Program-made: the position numbers and the translations under genes
The notes under the pieces: generated by a model
Database searches by the model: none
Told to the model about the DNA's origin: nothing
Seen by the model: the letters and a program-made list of their open reading frames with translations, nothing else
DNA from: Isoetes taiwanensis
Taxonomy: Eukaryota > Streptophyta > Lycopodiopsida > Isoetales > Isoetaceae
Length of the DNA: 64,000 nucleotides
Direction of reading: 5' to 3'
Assembly: GCA_021234155.1 (NCBI GenBank)
Contig: JAJEKV010000002.1
Location: forward strand, 1,599,882 to 1,663,881
Shown: positions 1-10,569 of the stretch, piece after piece
Layout of the letters: the number at the start of each line of letters is the position of its first letter
Numbering within the stretch: position 1 is the first letter of the stretch

Positions 1-436
1 TTGGTACTTCGTTCGGTGCGTATTGCTGGAAGTGGGATGGGTGGACAGCCCTATACCATGTTCTCATACCCGGTAAATCCATTTGTCATGAATGCATGCG
101 CAATGAATTTCCCCGGGAGACTGGTAATTGGTCCTCCACGGAGTCCGGGCCTTGGGTAGATTATATGTATTGTGCTGATCTTTGTCTATGCGGATGTTGA
201 TGTACCGCCTTGAGGGTGGATATGTGATGATGTTGTATACTGACGTGTATGTTTACGCTTATGACTAGGTAGATACTGAGGCCCAGGGGTAAAAATAACC
301 CCTTCATTCTTCTGGAACTCATTACGGTTCTGCGATTGATATGTGGAGAACCGTATCGACATGGAGCTGGTATAGGGGATGAACTCATTTGTATTGATTG
401 AAATTACACCGTATCGCGAGGTAGGGGGCGTCCACA
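1..436 (+). repeat. 5' LTR, 3' part only
   Basis: Aligns collinearly with about 18,890-19,329: both share the stretch around TATGTATTGTGCTGATCTTT, the run ATATGTGATGATGTTGTATA and the ACTCATTACGGTT block. It ends GGCGTCCACA where the 3' copy ends GACGTCACA. The two LTRs differ by scattered substitutions and by short indel clusters, mainly in GC-rich spots, so the insertion is not recent or the GC-rich parts are poorly resolved. Confidence 0.8.
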
Positions 437-589
437 GTGTGCTCGAGCAATGTTCTTTGGGAACCAAGAACAAAGCCGCCGACCATGCTCCCAGATATTA
501 CTAACTTGATAGGATCCTCAAACCTCGAAAATGGAAAAAAATTTCTCATTTTTTGTAGTATATGCTAAGCTAGTAACATTTAAGAGGTG
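437..589 (+). other. Leader region after the 5' LTR
   Basis: Should contain the primer-binding site immediately 3' of the LTR (GTGTGCTCGAGCAATG...). I cannot assign it to a tRNA with confidence; no perfect iMet-type TGGTATCAGAGC is present. No gene seen. Confidence 0.4.
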
Positions 590-2218
590 AATTAGAACAT
601 AAAAGACTAAAATTAGTGAGCCAAAACCTTCAAAGTAGGATGGTCTCACCGTGGCGCCAGGGAGCAATAATGAAAAAGTTCATTTTTTTGAGATAGGCAA
701 TATGGACATTAGTAAAAACACGAAGGTGATGAACTGAGTAACATGGTAATTAAATTTCAAGCAAAAACAGCTAAGATTAGTATGTTACATTCCTAAAATA
801 TGCTTAGAAAGTATAAATTTAGCATCAAAATTACCATAGTCTTCACCGTCCCGGGGGCAAAAAGTAAAACTTTTCATTATTGATGCGAGAGCAGCGTATG
901 AACCATGAGGTTAGAAAGGTCTAGAATTAAGCCATGTAATAGGTTAATGAAATTAATGCTGGCTCACCCAAAGAGAGTAGTTTTTGACCTAAAAGTGCCC
1001 ATCTATGAATAGACCTAGAACCCCCTCCCCTGTTTCGTTCTTCCTTAGAAAGTAAACCACTTGCTAAGGCGTTTTTGAGTGGGCGTCAGTTAATTTGTCA
1101 AACATGGCCGGACCCGAAACAAGCTGCTAGAGTTCCTCCGGGTGAGCCCACAACTCCGAGCCCTACCTCAAGAAATGCTTTGGGGCCTTTTCGCAAAGGA
1201 GCCATCCTTCATCGGGGTGAGAGGACGTAGTCAGAGGAGCATCCGACAACACCACCAACCAAGGAGGGATCGAGAATAAGGTCGAGAGATCAGAGAGACA
1301 AAGAAGATCAATCGGTGCGCGCCAAAATTTCCGTCGTCAAAGACAGGAAAAATGAAAAATGGATCGCTCTTTGCTTTCCTCTCAAAGGACAAACTCCGCT
1401 TCTCGAAAAAGTCCATAAAGATCAATCCGCCCAAGGTCGTCATCAAGAACGGCCCTGAATAGCCACCCTCCTCGGATGGCTTCGGAGATAGGGACTTTAA
1501 TCCCCGCGCTTCAATAATAAAGCGGGATCTTGAAAGGACCCTACTGCTTGAAGCGGTGATTACCTGACGGAGCAGCAGAAGGCGAGCGGTTGAAAGCCCC
1601 ACCATACCCGGCGTGGGCTAGAAACAAAGCATGTCGCAGCCAGCGAAGGCATTATGTGATCGACCCCATCAAAGTCGAGGAAGATGAGGGAGCACAAGCA
1701 GCTTATATGAAGAAGTGGGGGGAGGACAACTCCTATTACCAGCAACACCGAGTAAGAACTTTCGAAGGGGACATCAAACGAAGAAGCGACCTCTCAAAGC
1801 CACCCCGAGAAGCCCAAACCTCCTAGGAAACCAGCCAAGAAGAGGCGGGGTAAGCAGGCAAGAAAGGAAAGCCACGAGGGAGATCGGGCATTTTCGGCGT
1901 AGCCGGGTTTTGATCTCCGTGCACGTTCGCCGGAGACTAGTCCAGAGAGGTAATCCAAGAATACCAACGGAGATGAGGGGTAGCGGATGAGATGTTCTTT
2001 GGCAGCTTTGCAAAGAACAGCCAGAACAAAGCAAGTCGCGGCATTTTGAAGATTGACAGCACCTGAGTCCATGCAAAGAGTGACACTAATGGCGGGACAT
2101 GCATCTGCGCTACTTACATCAAAGGGAGGAAGCGTAGTAAAATTTTGTAAACAATAGAAAAATCTTGTTAATATAAAGAGTTTTTGACAAAGTAACAATG
2201 CAATCTTGCTTAATTAGG
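590..2218 (+). repeat. Internal tandem unit 0, shortened
   Basis: Carries both hairpins in degraded form (about 643-703 and 841-905) and, from about 1,590, the tail that precedes every later unit: a GGGTTTTGATCTCC block, GCATTTTGAAGATT, then AATCTTGTTAATATAAAGAG before the next unit. The promoter/ORF0/gag middle is almost entirely missing; 1,030-1,590 does not align with the other units by eye. About 1.6 kb against 3.8-3.9 kb for the complete units. Confidence 0.65.
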
Positions 2219-2284
2219 TTAAGTGCGAGGTTCTAGCTTTTGTTTTTAGGTTAAAAGCGACATTTTGAACAACATTGAGAGGAT

Positions 2285-2352
2285 GTCTCACGCGTCGGCG
2301 CCGGGAGCAAAATGAAAAGTTCATTTTTTTGGTGCAGGCATAGCGATGTGAA
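2285..2352 (+). repeat. Hairpin 1 of unit 1
   Basis: Imperfect palindrome with arms meeting at AATGAAAAGTTCATT. Counterpart of the cleaner copy at 9,989-10,055. Confidence 0.65.
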
Positions 2353-2484
2353 CCATGCCTAAAAGTGCTAAAACTTTGACTCAAATGCGACCAAATAAGG
2401 AGTCAATTCTGCTAAGCCAATGAGTCCAGAGAATTAGACCCTTATCACCCAAATTGGACCGCGTTTAACTAATTAGAGCCAATG

Positions 2485-2550
2485 TTTCACCGCCGTCGGC
2501 GCCCGAGGAGCAATAATGAAACTTTCATTATTGATGCTTCTTTGATGAAC
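2485..2550 (+). repeat. Hairpin 2 of unit 1
   Basis: Second palindrome ~200 bp after the first, centred on AATGAAACTTTCATT. Its outer arms (TTTCACCG... / ...GATGAAC) are decayed relative to unit 3. Confidence 0.55.
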
Positions 2551-2741
2551 CTCTCTCGACAAATTCTCCCACCATGCCATATCCAAATGACCTCGGTTTG
2601 TTTTGCAATAGGTTCATTAGCTAATCTTAACATGCTCCAAACCCCAAAAGTGGTCTTTCCCATTTGGACCTCCTAATGGTCAGAATTGCCCAACCCCAAT
2701 AAATTTCTAAGTCATCCAAAATTAGGGTTTTTGCCCTTGTC

Positions 2742-2749
2742 TATAAATA
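2742..2749 (+). promoter_or_regulatory. TATA box of unit 1
   Basis: TATAAATA in the context GTCTATAAATAGGCCCC, followed ~30 nt later by a pyrimidine-rich segment (CTCTCGACCCTCT) typical of plant start regions. The same box is conserved in units 2 and 3 and is absent from the LTR, so each unit appears to carry its own internal promoter. Confidence 0.65.
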
Positions 2750-2854
2750 GGCCCCATTTTCCTTGACACCCTACAAGTCTGCTCTCGACCCTCTAGGCAA
2801 TTTCCCAACTCCATAGGTGCTCTGCATCCGTTTTAGTCCAGGCACCCTCGAGCA

Positions 2855-4332
2855 ATGGCGGCTTGAGGCGATGGTACAGCGCCCGATGCATCTGGCGAGA
2901 CCAAGCGTCAACATCATCGTCCGGCTTTTCGGGGAAAGGGTGATGTCAAGCAACCTTACGCATAGCGCCCCAGCATATGGCCCGAGTTTTGGCTGAGTTC
3001 AAGCTAGAGTAGGTCAATCCTAGATGCGGCTCCCCCCCTTGCGGGCTATTTTGTTCCCCGCCCATCCCTACAAAAGCGGCCTTGGGTGATGTCGAACATT
3101 GCCAAGTATTTGACCAACAAGGCACGAGAGGTTGCCCGGACTACATGGTCGGCGGTTAGCGGGGACCTGCCTACTCACCGCCCGCCTTGGCCATATTCCT
3201 TTCCACCATGCTAAAACCCAATGGAAGCCTCTATTCCCTCCCATGGAAGTGGACCCCATAAGCGTCCTCAGCGGCGGACAGTCTTTTGCGATTCTGGCGA
3301 GGCAGGAAGGAAAACGAAGAAGAGAGTCGGGGCGAGGAAAGAGTATCACGGGCAAACCCCGAGAAGAAGAAACGGCGGAAGAGAAGCTACACAACCCGGC
3401 GAAGCCTTGGACCCTGATGCGCTCCCCACTGGGGCTAGAGCATCACAAGCCTAGCCCCGTCATCATTATTTGTGAGGTACCTACTCCTCGGCGATATCAG
3501 AATCCCGAATGCGGGGAGAGGAGTTCCAGCAACAGTTCTTTGCTGCAAGCTGCGGCGGCAACTTGGAACAGATGACACTTCGCCGTCCGAGGAGTCTCCG
3601 GACTTCGCTTCAAGTGAAGCCCGACACCTATACGAGAGTCGCTTGGGACATCGAGCCTCTGACAACATAAGGCAAATAATAGAAGCTCACGAACTGCCAT
3701 CACGAGGAGGAGTTCTATGCCATCAAGAAGCGGATGATGGGGATCCGTGGCAAGACCACGAGCATCTTGATGCGAGCTCCGCCGACACCACCTCGCACAA
3801 GAGGCCCAGGAATCGCGTCGGCAAAGCAGTTTCGCCGACAATTAGAGACTACCAAAAAAAAATATTGAGGTAGAGGTCGGCGAATAGATCAAGGCATAAG
3901 CGGGAGGCTGCGGGTGGAGAGTCATTAGCAACACACAATGACAGTCGTTGAGGTACTACCTCCCCTACTCTTTGGATGGTAGAATCGCGGTAATACACCG
4001 CAAATTCGGTCCACGGGCTTAAGAAGGAGTGTTTATACTCATTGCGCTCCGGCTTTTGGCATGCATGCTCGAATAGTCGCAACGTCGACTATGCTATCTT
4101 AGTCAAAGAAGCGTGGCTTGACATCTTCGACTTAGCTAGAGTGCCCGACGGCGGGGAAGATTGCAAAGAATAACCTGACTACACCTCTGCCTACCGTAGT
4201 AGAGGTGAATTGGTGACAGCCTTCTGGTGGACGTGGCGAATGTCGCATAGGAACTTGGGGCGCTTGGTAGGAACAGCCCAAGTTAAGAAATTTCTTGAGG
4301 ATAACCCATCCTACGAGCGATTTCAAGAATAG
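2855..4332 (+). pseudogene. Pre-gag ORF (ORF0), unit 1, broken
   Basis: Begins at an ATG in the context GAGCAATGGC, ~105 nt after the TATA box, and ends at the TAG in TTTCAAGAATAG, both shared by units 2 and 3. Many frameshifts; recognisable pieces include the segment coding for ...LGHRASDNIRQIIEA. I do not recognise a domain. It sits upstream of gag and is separated from it by an AT-rich spacer, so it is an additional gene rather than gag itself. Function unknown. Confidence 0.45.
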
Positions 4333-4499
4333 TTAAACTCTTGATCGGAGGACTTGTATCTAAAATATTATATAATAAAACATTTTGTTGCCAATATTAA
4401 ACTACTTTGTTGATTGTATTTGATTCCAAAAATTATATCGGCAAATACATAAGATACAATAAAGTAAATGAATCACTTAGTAGGCCATGGTCAATTATT

Positions 4500-5640
4500 G
4501 TCTGCAGGATAGAGAACAAAGAAACGGTCGAACAAAGCGAGGCCCAATAGAGGCGAAGAGACCCCGACGGCAACCCATCCCAAAGGAACCTATTCGAGGG
4601 CATTTGAGATGTCCCGCATGACCCCAGAGGAGATATAGCAAATGAGAACCGAACTTCGACCGGATAAAGGCTCTACTAGCGGCACAAGCATCAGCGGTAC
4701 TGGCGACTCAAAGTGAGGAAGGATAGAAAAAGGAGTAAGAGAAGGAGGTCCCCTAGTACTTGAAACCTCGGCCTTAAGCTCCTCGGACTACAGATCCGAA
4801 GAATTTGAGCAAGTGCGGACCGTAGAGGCAGACGAAGGATGCCTAAGGCATTAGACTACGAGAAAAGAGTGGGCTACGGCGTGGAGCGTATGGAAGGCCG
4901 GGCTTGAGCGGTTCACCAGAACGAGAAACGGATCAGGCTGGAAACTAGAGGAGGCATAGCTCACAAAGCGAGATGGCCCAGTCACGGCAGCAGCTACGGA
5001 ATGAAAAGAGGCGAGGATAAAGGCGAGTGCTTAACGTAATTTGAAGGAGCATGCGCGCTCCCAGTGGAAGGTTATGCCAAGGCCCATGGCCATGAGAGAT
5101 AAGGTCACGAGATTCAAAGTTTTCATGCAGCGCCATTCACATTCCACGGGAACACAAAATTGCCGCCAGTCACGGCAATTTCGGTCACGGCAAGGGGTAC
5201 AAGCAGTCACGAAGTACGCTTTGAGGAGTTCATGAGACTAAAGAGGTACGTATGTGCGAAGTTAGTGAAAAGCACACACCGATGGAGAGCTACGATGAAG
5301 GGGAGGCGAGCGAAGAGATCGGAAACTTGTAAAGACATGGGCCAGGCGGTATCCAAAGCGGAGATCCAAAGCAATGACTTGCAAGGATGGGGCTGGAACA
5401 GCCTTGAAGCGGCCGTGCTACGGGGATAGAGGCAAAGCAGCGAGTTATAGCCTAGGGCAGCCAACCCAAGTCGGTAATCCCCATATGGTAGCAACCACGG
5501 AGGCGGCGAGGAAAGAGGCGGGGTGTCCTTCAAGGACAAGTAGGAAGGTCGGCGGAACTACTTTCGGCGGTCGCGATCCTTCTTACAAACAATAAAGAGA
5601 AGGCGAGGGAGTGTATGGAAGCGGCTGCCCGGATGCCTTC
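4500..5640 (+). pseudogene. gag: gag remnant, unit 1
   Basis: Aligns with 8,370-9,530 and 12,260-13,430. Pieces recognisable across the copies are an acidic/coiled N-terminal part (PEEEMSQMRTELDQIKALL in unit 3), a Lys/Arg/Ser-rich linker and the capsid-like motif region with WLDEM. Numerous stops and shifts here. It ends in the tail GGATGCCTTCCAGCCAG, where unit 3 instead continues into pol. Confidence 0.5.
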
Positions 5641-6099
5641 CAGCCAGAATACCAGAGAAAGAAGGCGAATTAGCGAGCCATGAGAGAAAGCCACGAGGGA
5701 GGTGGGCATTTTGGTAACCCGGGTTTTGATCTCCGGGTACACCCGTTCCTTTGGAAATTAGAGGTAATCCAAGAATACAACACGGAGATGAGAGTGCGGA
5801 TGAGATGTTGTTGCAGCCTTTAAGAGGTAGAACAAAAACTCGTCGCAGCATTTTGAAGATTGACGGCACGCCACGGTCCATGCAAAAAGTGACACTAATG
5901 AAGCCCGGGACATGCATCACTAGCTACATCAAGGGAGGCGGCAAAGTAAAATTTTGTAAACAATAGAAAAATCTTGTTAATATAAAGAGTTTTTGACAAA
6001 GTAACATGTGCAATCACCTTAGTGGAGTTAAGTTCTTGAGTTCTAGCTTTTGTTTTAGTTAAATACGACATTTTGAACCCAAAACAAAATTGAGAGGAT

Positions 6100-6166
6100 G
6101 TCTCCTGCGTCGGCGAGGAGCAAAAATGAAAAGTTCATTTTTCTGGGCAGCAGCATAACGTGTGAA
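6100..6166 (+). repeat. Hairpin 1 of unit 2
   Basis: Palindrome centred on AAAAATGAAAAGTTCATTTTT with decayed outer arms; same site as in units 1 and 3. Confidence 0.6.
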
Positions 6167-6294
6167 CCATACTAAAAGTGCCTAAAAACAGCTCCAAATC
6201 GACCAAATAAGGGTCGAGATACGCCTAACCCAATGAGTCAGAATTGGGCCATACATCACAAATTGGACAAGTTTAACCCAATTAGAGCCAATAT

Positions 6295-6356
6295 TTCACC
6301 GATCGGCGCGGGGGGCAAAAATGGAAACTTTCATTATTGATGGCGCAACATGTGAA
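6295..6356 (+). repeat. Hairpin 2 of unit 2
   Basis: Centred on AAACTTTCATTATTGATGGC, outer arms TTTCACC and TGTGAAC. Paired with the hairpin 195 bp upstream. Confidence 0.55.
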
Positions 6357-6549
6357 CCTCTTAACAAATTCTCCCCATGCCATATCCAAATGACCTCGGT
6401 TTATTTGCAATAGGTTCATTAGCTAATCTTAACATGCTCAAACCCCAAAGTAGTCTTCAAATCCTCATTTTGGACCTCCCTAATAGGTCAGAATTGCCCA
6501 ACCCCAATAAATTTCTAAGTCATCCAAAAATTAGGGTTTTGCCCTTGTC

Positions 6550-6557
6550 TATAAATA
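6550..6557 (+). promoter_or_regulatory. TATA box of unit 2
   Basis: TATAAATA in TTGTCTATAAATAGGCCCCC, 120 nt upstream of the ORF0 ATG at 6,671 and followed by a CTCTG/CTCTCTCG pyrimidine run. Confidence 0.65.
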
Positions 6558-6670
6558 GGCCCCCATTTCCCTTGACACCCTGGTCTGCTCTGCTCTCTCG
6601 ACCCTCTAGGCAATTTCCAGACTCCCATAAGAGCTCCTGCATCCATTTGCTAGTCACACCCTCCCGAGCA

Positions 6671-8196
6671 ATGGCAAGCTGGCTGACTTCGAGGCGATGG
6701 TACAGCGCCCGGTTGCACATCGTGACCCGAGACCAGCGTCAACATCATCTTCCGGCTTTTTCGAAAGAGATTGATGTCAGAAAAAGCAACCTTACGCATA
6801 CGCTTGTAACATATAAGCCGAGTTTTGGGTGAGTTCAAGCTAGGGTAGGTCAATCCCTAGTGCGGCTCCCCATTACGCGGGCTATTTTGTTCCCGTCCAT
6901 CCCTACAAGCGGCCTTGGGTGATGTCTGGAACATTGCCAGGTATTTGACCAACAAGGCACAGAGGTTGCGGGACTACATGGTCACGCCGGTTAATGAGGA
7001 ACCAAGTACTTTTCCCTACACCGCCTTGGCCATATTCCTTTCCCACCATCTTTGAAAACCCAATGGAAAACCTCTATTCCTCCATGGAGGTGGACCCATA
7101 AGCGTCCTCGGTTGAGACGAATCTTTTGCGATTCACGGCCGAGAGGCGAGGAAGGAAGAAGCGAGAAGAAGAGGTCCGGACGAGGAAAGAGTATCACGGG
7201 CTTCGACCCGGAAGAAGAGCGGCGGGCGGAAGAGGAGCTACACAACCCGGAGAGCAAAGCGCCCGGACCACCGAATTAAGCCTCCCCACTAGGGCTAGGC
7301 ATCACAAGCTAGGCCCGTCATCGTGACTGTGAGGAGTACCTACTCCTCGGCCGATATCGATCTCCCCGAATGCGGGGAGAGGGAGTTCCGGCTTGACGAG
7401 TTCTTTGCGCAAGCTGAAGACAGCGTACTTAGATGACTTCATCGTCCGGGAGTCTCGGACTTCCCGGCTTATGAGAGAAGTCGACACCTATCTGGGAGTC
7501 GACCCGGACATCCAGACCTACAAAGAACATAAGGCAAATAATGGAAGCTGAACCCGCTTATCCGAGGAGGAGAGTTCTATACCCATCCAAGAACGGATGG
7601 GGATCGTGGCAAGACCACCGAAGCATCTGATGCCGAACTCCTCGACACCACCTCGCATACAAGAGGGCGGGAATCGGCGTCGAAAGTAGTTTCATCGACA
7701 ATTACAGAGACTACCAAGAAAATCACGAGGTAGAGTCGATGAATCACGCTTGGAGGCATAAAGCGGGGAGGAATAGCGGTGGAGAGTCATCAGCAACACA
7801 CAATGGCAATTCGTTGGTACTACCTCCCCCTCTGGCTGGATGGTAGAATAAGCGGTAATACACCGCAAATTCCAGTCCGGCCCGAAGAAAAGTGTTTATG
7901 CTCATTACACTCTCGGCTTTGGCATGCATGCTCGAATAAATCGCAAGCGTCGACTATGCTATCTTAGTCAAAGAGGCGTGGCTTCTGACATCTTCGACTT
8001 AGCGTGCCCAACGGCCGGGGAAGATTGGCGATAACCGTGGCCTACACCTCCGACCTGAGTAGAGGAATGGTGACAGCCTTTACGAGGCAGGGCGTCGCGA
8101 ATGTCCTTAGGAACTTGGGACCTTTGGTAAGGAACAGCCCAAGTTAAGAAATTTCTTGAGGATAACCCATCCCACCGAAGGCCATTTCAAGAATAG
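6671..8196 (+). pseudogene. Pre-gag ORF (ORF0), unit 2, broken
   Basis: ATG in GAGCAATGGCAAG to TAG in TTTCAAGAATAG. Collinear with the unit 1 and unit 3 copies; frame lost repeatedly, mostly by 1-4 nt indels in GC-rich places. No domain recognised. Confidence 0.45.
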
Positions 8197-8369
8197 TTAA
8201 ACTCTTGATCCCGGAGGACTTGTATCTAAAAATATTATATAATAAAAACATTTTGTTGCCAATATTAAACTACTTTGTTGATTGTATTTGATTCCAAAAT
8301 TATATGGCAAATACACATGAATACAATAAAGTAAATGAATCTAACAAGTAAGGCCATGGTCAATTGTTA

Positions 8370-9530
8370 ATCACTGGATAGAGAACAAAAACAAATCGAA
8401 CAAAAAGAGGGAGGCCCAATAGGAGGCAGAAAGAGACCCGACCGGCAACCCATCCCAAGGAACCATTAAGGGCATTTGGTCCCATGACGAGAAGAGGAGA
8501 TGTCGCCAAATGAGAACCGAACTTCGACCGGACAGAGCTCTACTAGCTTTACAAGCATCACAGGCTTAAGCGACACCCTCGAAGTCGGGGAAGGATAAGA
8601 AGAGGAGTAAGAGAAGGAGGTCCCCTAGTATAGAAACCTCGACGTATAGCTCACTCGGACTCTGAGTCCGAGAAAGAGGCTGAGCAAGTGCCGGACCGTA
8701 GAGACGGCAGACAGAAGAACGCTAAGGCATTAGACTACCGTGAAAAAGGTAGACTCAAAGATTGGGCAACGTATGGAAGGCCCTGGAAAGCTTGAAATCG
8801 GCCTTCGCAGAACAAGATCAGGCTTGAAGCGCAGGCATGGTTCGACGAGATGAGCGAAAGTACGACAACGCCTGGAATGAAAGACAAGGATAAAGGCGTG
8901 GTGGCAAGCACCAATTTGAAGGGCCGTGACGATCCGGGTGGAAGGGTTATGCCAAGGCCCATGGCTTAGCGTAGATGGGTGCGCGATTCAAGAAGTTTTC
9001 TAAAGCCTTCAAAGCCGCCATTACGTTCCGCTGAATACAAGTCCAACATGATGCGGCAATTTTACGATTGCGGCAAAGGGGTACAAAAGCGGCCGGCACA
9101 ATCGGTGGGAGTTCATGAGACTAAGGGTCGTATGTGCCGGTTGAGTGAAAAACGCAGTTGGAGAGCTACATTGAAGGACTGAGCGAAGAGATCCGAAACT
9201 TGTAAGGGCAATAGACCCCAAGGCGCGATCCAAAAGAGTAATCAAAGCAATCACTTGCAAGGACGGCCTCGAGCACGCTGCTAAAACGGCCATTACTACG
9301 GGATAGAGGCAAAGCATGTGAGAGTTATAGCCCTAGGGCAGCCTAACCCAAGTCCAAAGAAAATCCCCATATAGTGCGGTAACCACTCTGAGACAAATAG
9401 GAAAGGGAAGTGTCCTTCAAAGGGATCGGGTAGGAAGGGTCGAACTACTCGAAGCGGGCGATCCTTCTTACAAAGCATGCCCAAAGAGAAGAGGCGGGGA
9501 GTGTATGAAAAGCAGCTTTGTTTAAGGATG
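8370..9530 (+). pseudogene. gag: gag remnant, unit 2
   Basis: Same order as the unit 3 gag (start region, SR/KR-rich linker, capsid-like part). The frame is broken. Like unit 1 it runs into the non-pol tail, so this copy could only ever have given Gag without Pol. Confidence 0.5.
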
Positions 9531-9988
9531 CTTCGGCCCGGGCCAATAAGAGAGCGGTAAGCAGTAAGCGAGAGGAAGCCCGAGGGAGATCGGGCATTTT
9601 CAATTAACCGGTTTTGATCTCCCCGCACCGGCTCACCGACTAGAACGAGAGGTAATCCAAGAATACAACCGAGATGAGGGAGATGATGAGATGTTGGATG
9701 GGTAATCGCAAGAGAGGCAAATCGAGAACAAAACTAGTGCAGCATTTTGAAGATTCGACAGCCTGCACAGTCCATGCAAAGAGAGTGACACTAATGAAGC
9801 AGGACATGCATCTCGCTAGCTACATCAAGGGAGAGCGACCGTAAAATTTTGTAAACAATAGAAAAATCTTGTTAATATAAAGAGTTTTTGACAAAGTAAC
9901 ATGTGCAATCTTGCTTAATTGAGTTAAGTTACTGAGTTCTAGCTTTTGTTTTAGTTAAAACTGACATTTTGAACAAAATTGAGAGGAT

Positions 9989-10055
9989 GTCTCACACGTC
10001 GCGCCAGGAGCAAAAATGAAAAGTTCATTTTTGGTCTGGGCGCAACGTGTGAGAC
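9989..10055 (+). repeat. Hairpin 1 of unit 3 (32-bp arms)
   Basis: Left arm 9,989-10,020 starts GTCTCACACG and ends AAAAATGAA. Right arm 10,024-10,055 is its reverse complement with about four mismatches; the loop is AAG. Both DNA cruciform and RNA stem-loop are possible. Lies ~460 bp upstream of the TATA box. Confidence 0.8.
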
Positions 10056-10190
10056 CATGCCCCAAAAGTGCCTAAAACAGCTCCAAATCGACCAAATAAG
10101 GGGTCAATTCTGCCTAACCCAATGAGTCCAGCAGAATTAGACCCTTACATCACCCAAATTGGACAAGTTTAACCCAATTAGAGCCAATAT

Positions 10191-10252
10191 TTCACACGTC
10201 GCGCCAGGAGCAAAAATGAAACTTTCATTATTGATCTGGGCGCAACATGTGA
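10191..10252 (+). repeat. Hairpin 2 of unit 3
   Basis: Arms TCACACGTCGCGCC... and ...GGGCGCAACATGTGA meet at ATGAAACTTTCAT. Its left arm repeats the left arm of hairpin 1, so the two are diverged duplicates ~200 bp apart. Confidence 0.75.
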
Positions 10253-10448
10253 GACCTCTTAGCAAATTCTCCACCATGCCATATCCAAATGACCTCCAGT
10301 TTGTTGCAATAGGTTCATTAGCTAATCTTAACATGCTCAAACCCCAAAAGTAGTCTTCAAATCCTCATTTGGACCTCCTAATAGGTCAGAATTGCCCAAC
10401 CCCAATAAATTTCTAAGTCATCCAAAAATTAGGGTTTTGCCCTTGTCT

Positions 10449-10456
10449 ATAAATAG
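10449..10456 (+). promoter_or_regulatory. TATA box of unit 3
   Basis: TATAAATA in TTGTCTATAAATAGGCCCCC, 121 nt before the ORF0 ATG at 10,570; CTCTCTCGGCCCTCTC follows. Confidence 0.65.
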
Positions 10457-10569
10457 GCCCCCATTTCCCACTTGACACCCTACAAGTGCTCTCTCGGCCC
10501 TCTCTAGGCAATTTCCGGCTCCCATAGGCGCTCCCGTGATCCATTTGCTAGTCACACCCTCCCTGAGCA

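Larger units (their letters stand above)
2219..6027 (+). repeat. Internal tandem unit 1 (3.8 kb)
   Basis: First full copy of the repeated internal segment: 5' hairpins, TATA box at 2,742, ORF0 (2,855-4,332), AT-rich spacer (about 4,345-4,500), gag (about 4,500-5,640), then the short tail reaching the next copy. Collinear with units 2 and 3. AT-rich stretches are nearly identical between units, whereas GC-rich stretches differ by many small indels. Confidence 0.8.
6028..9922 (+). repeat. Internal tandem unit 2 (3.9 kb)
   Basis: Second full copy with the same order: hairpins, TATA box at 6,550, ORF0 (6,671-8,196), AT-rich spacer (about 8,215-8,370), gag (about 8,370-9,530), tail. The spacer is almost base-for-base the same as in unit 3, whereas the ORF0 and gag parts differ by small indels. 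Confidence 0.8.

Noticed and set aside
9989-10055. Rho-independent terminator or CRISPR repeat
   Set aside because: The genome is a plant nuclear one; hairpins are 67 bp, paired per unit, with no spacer array.
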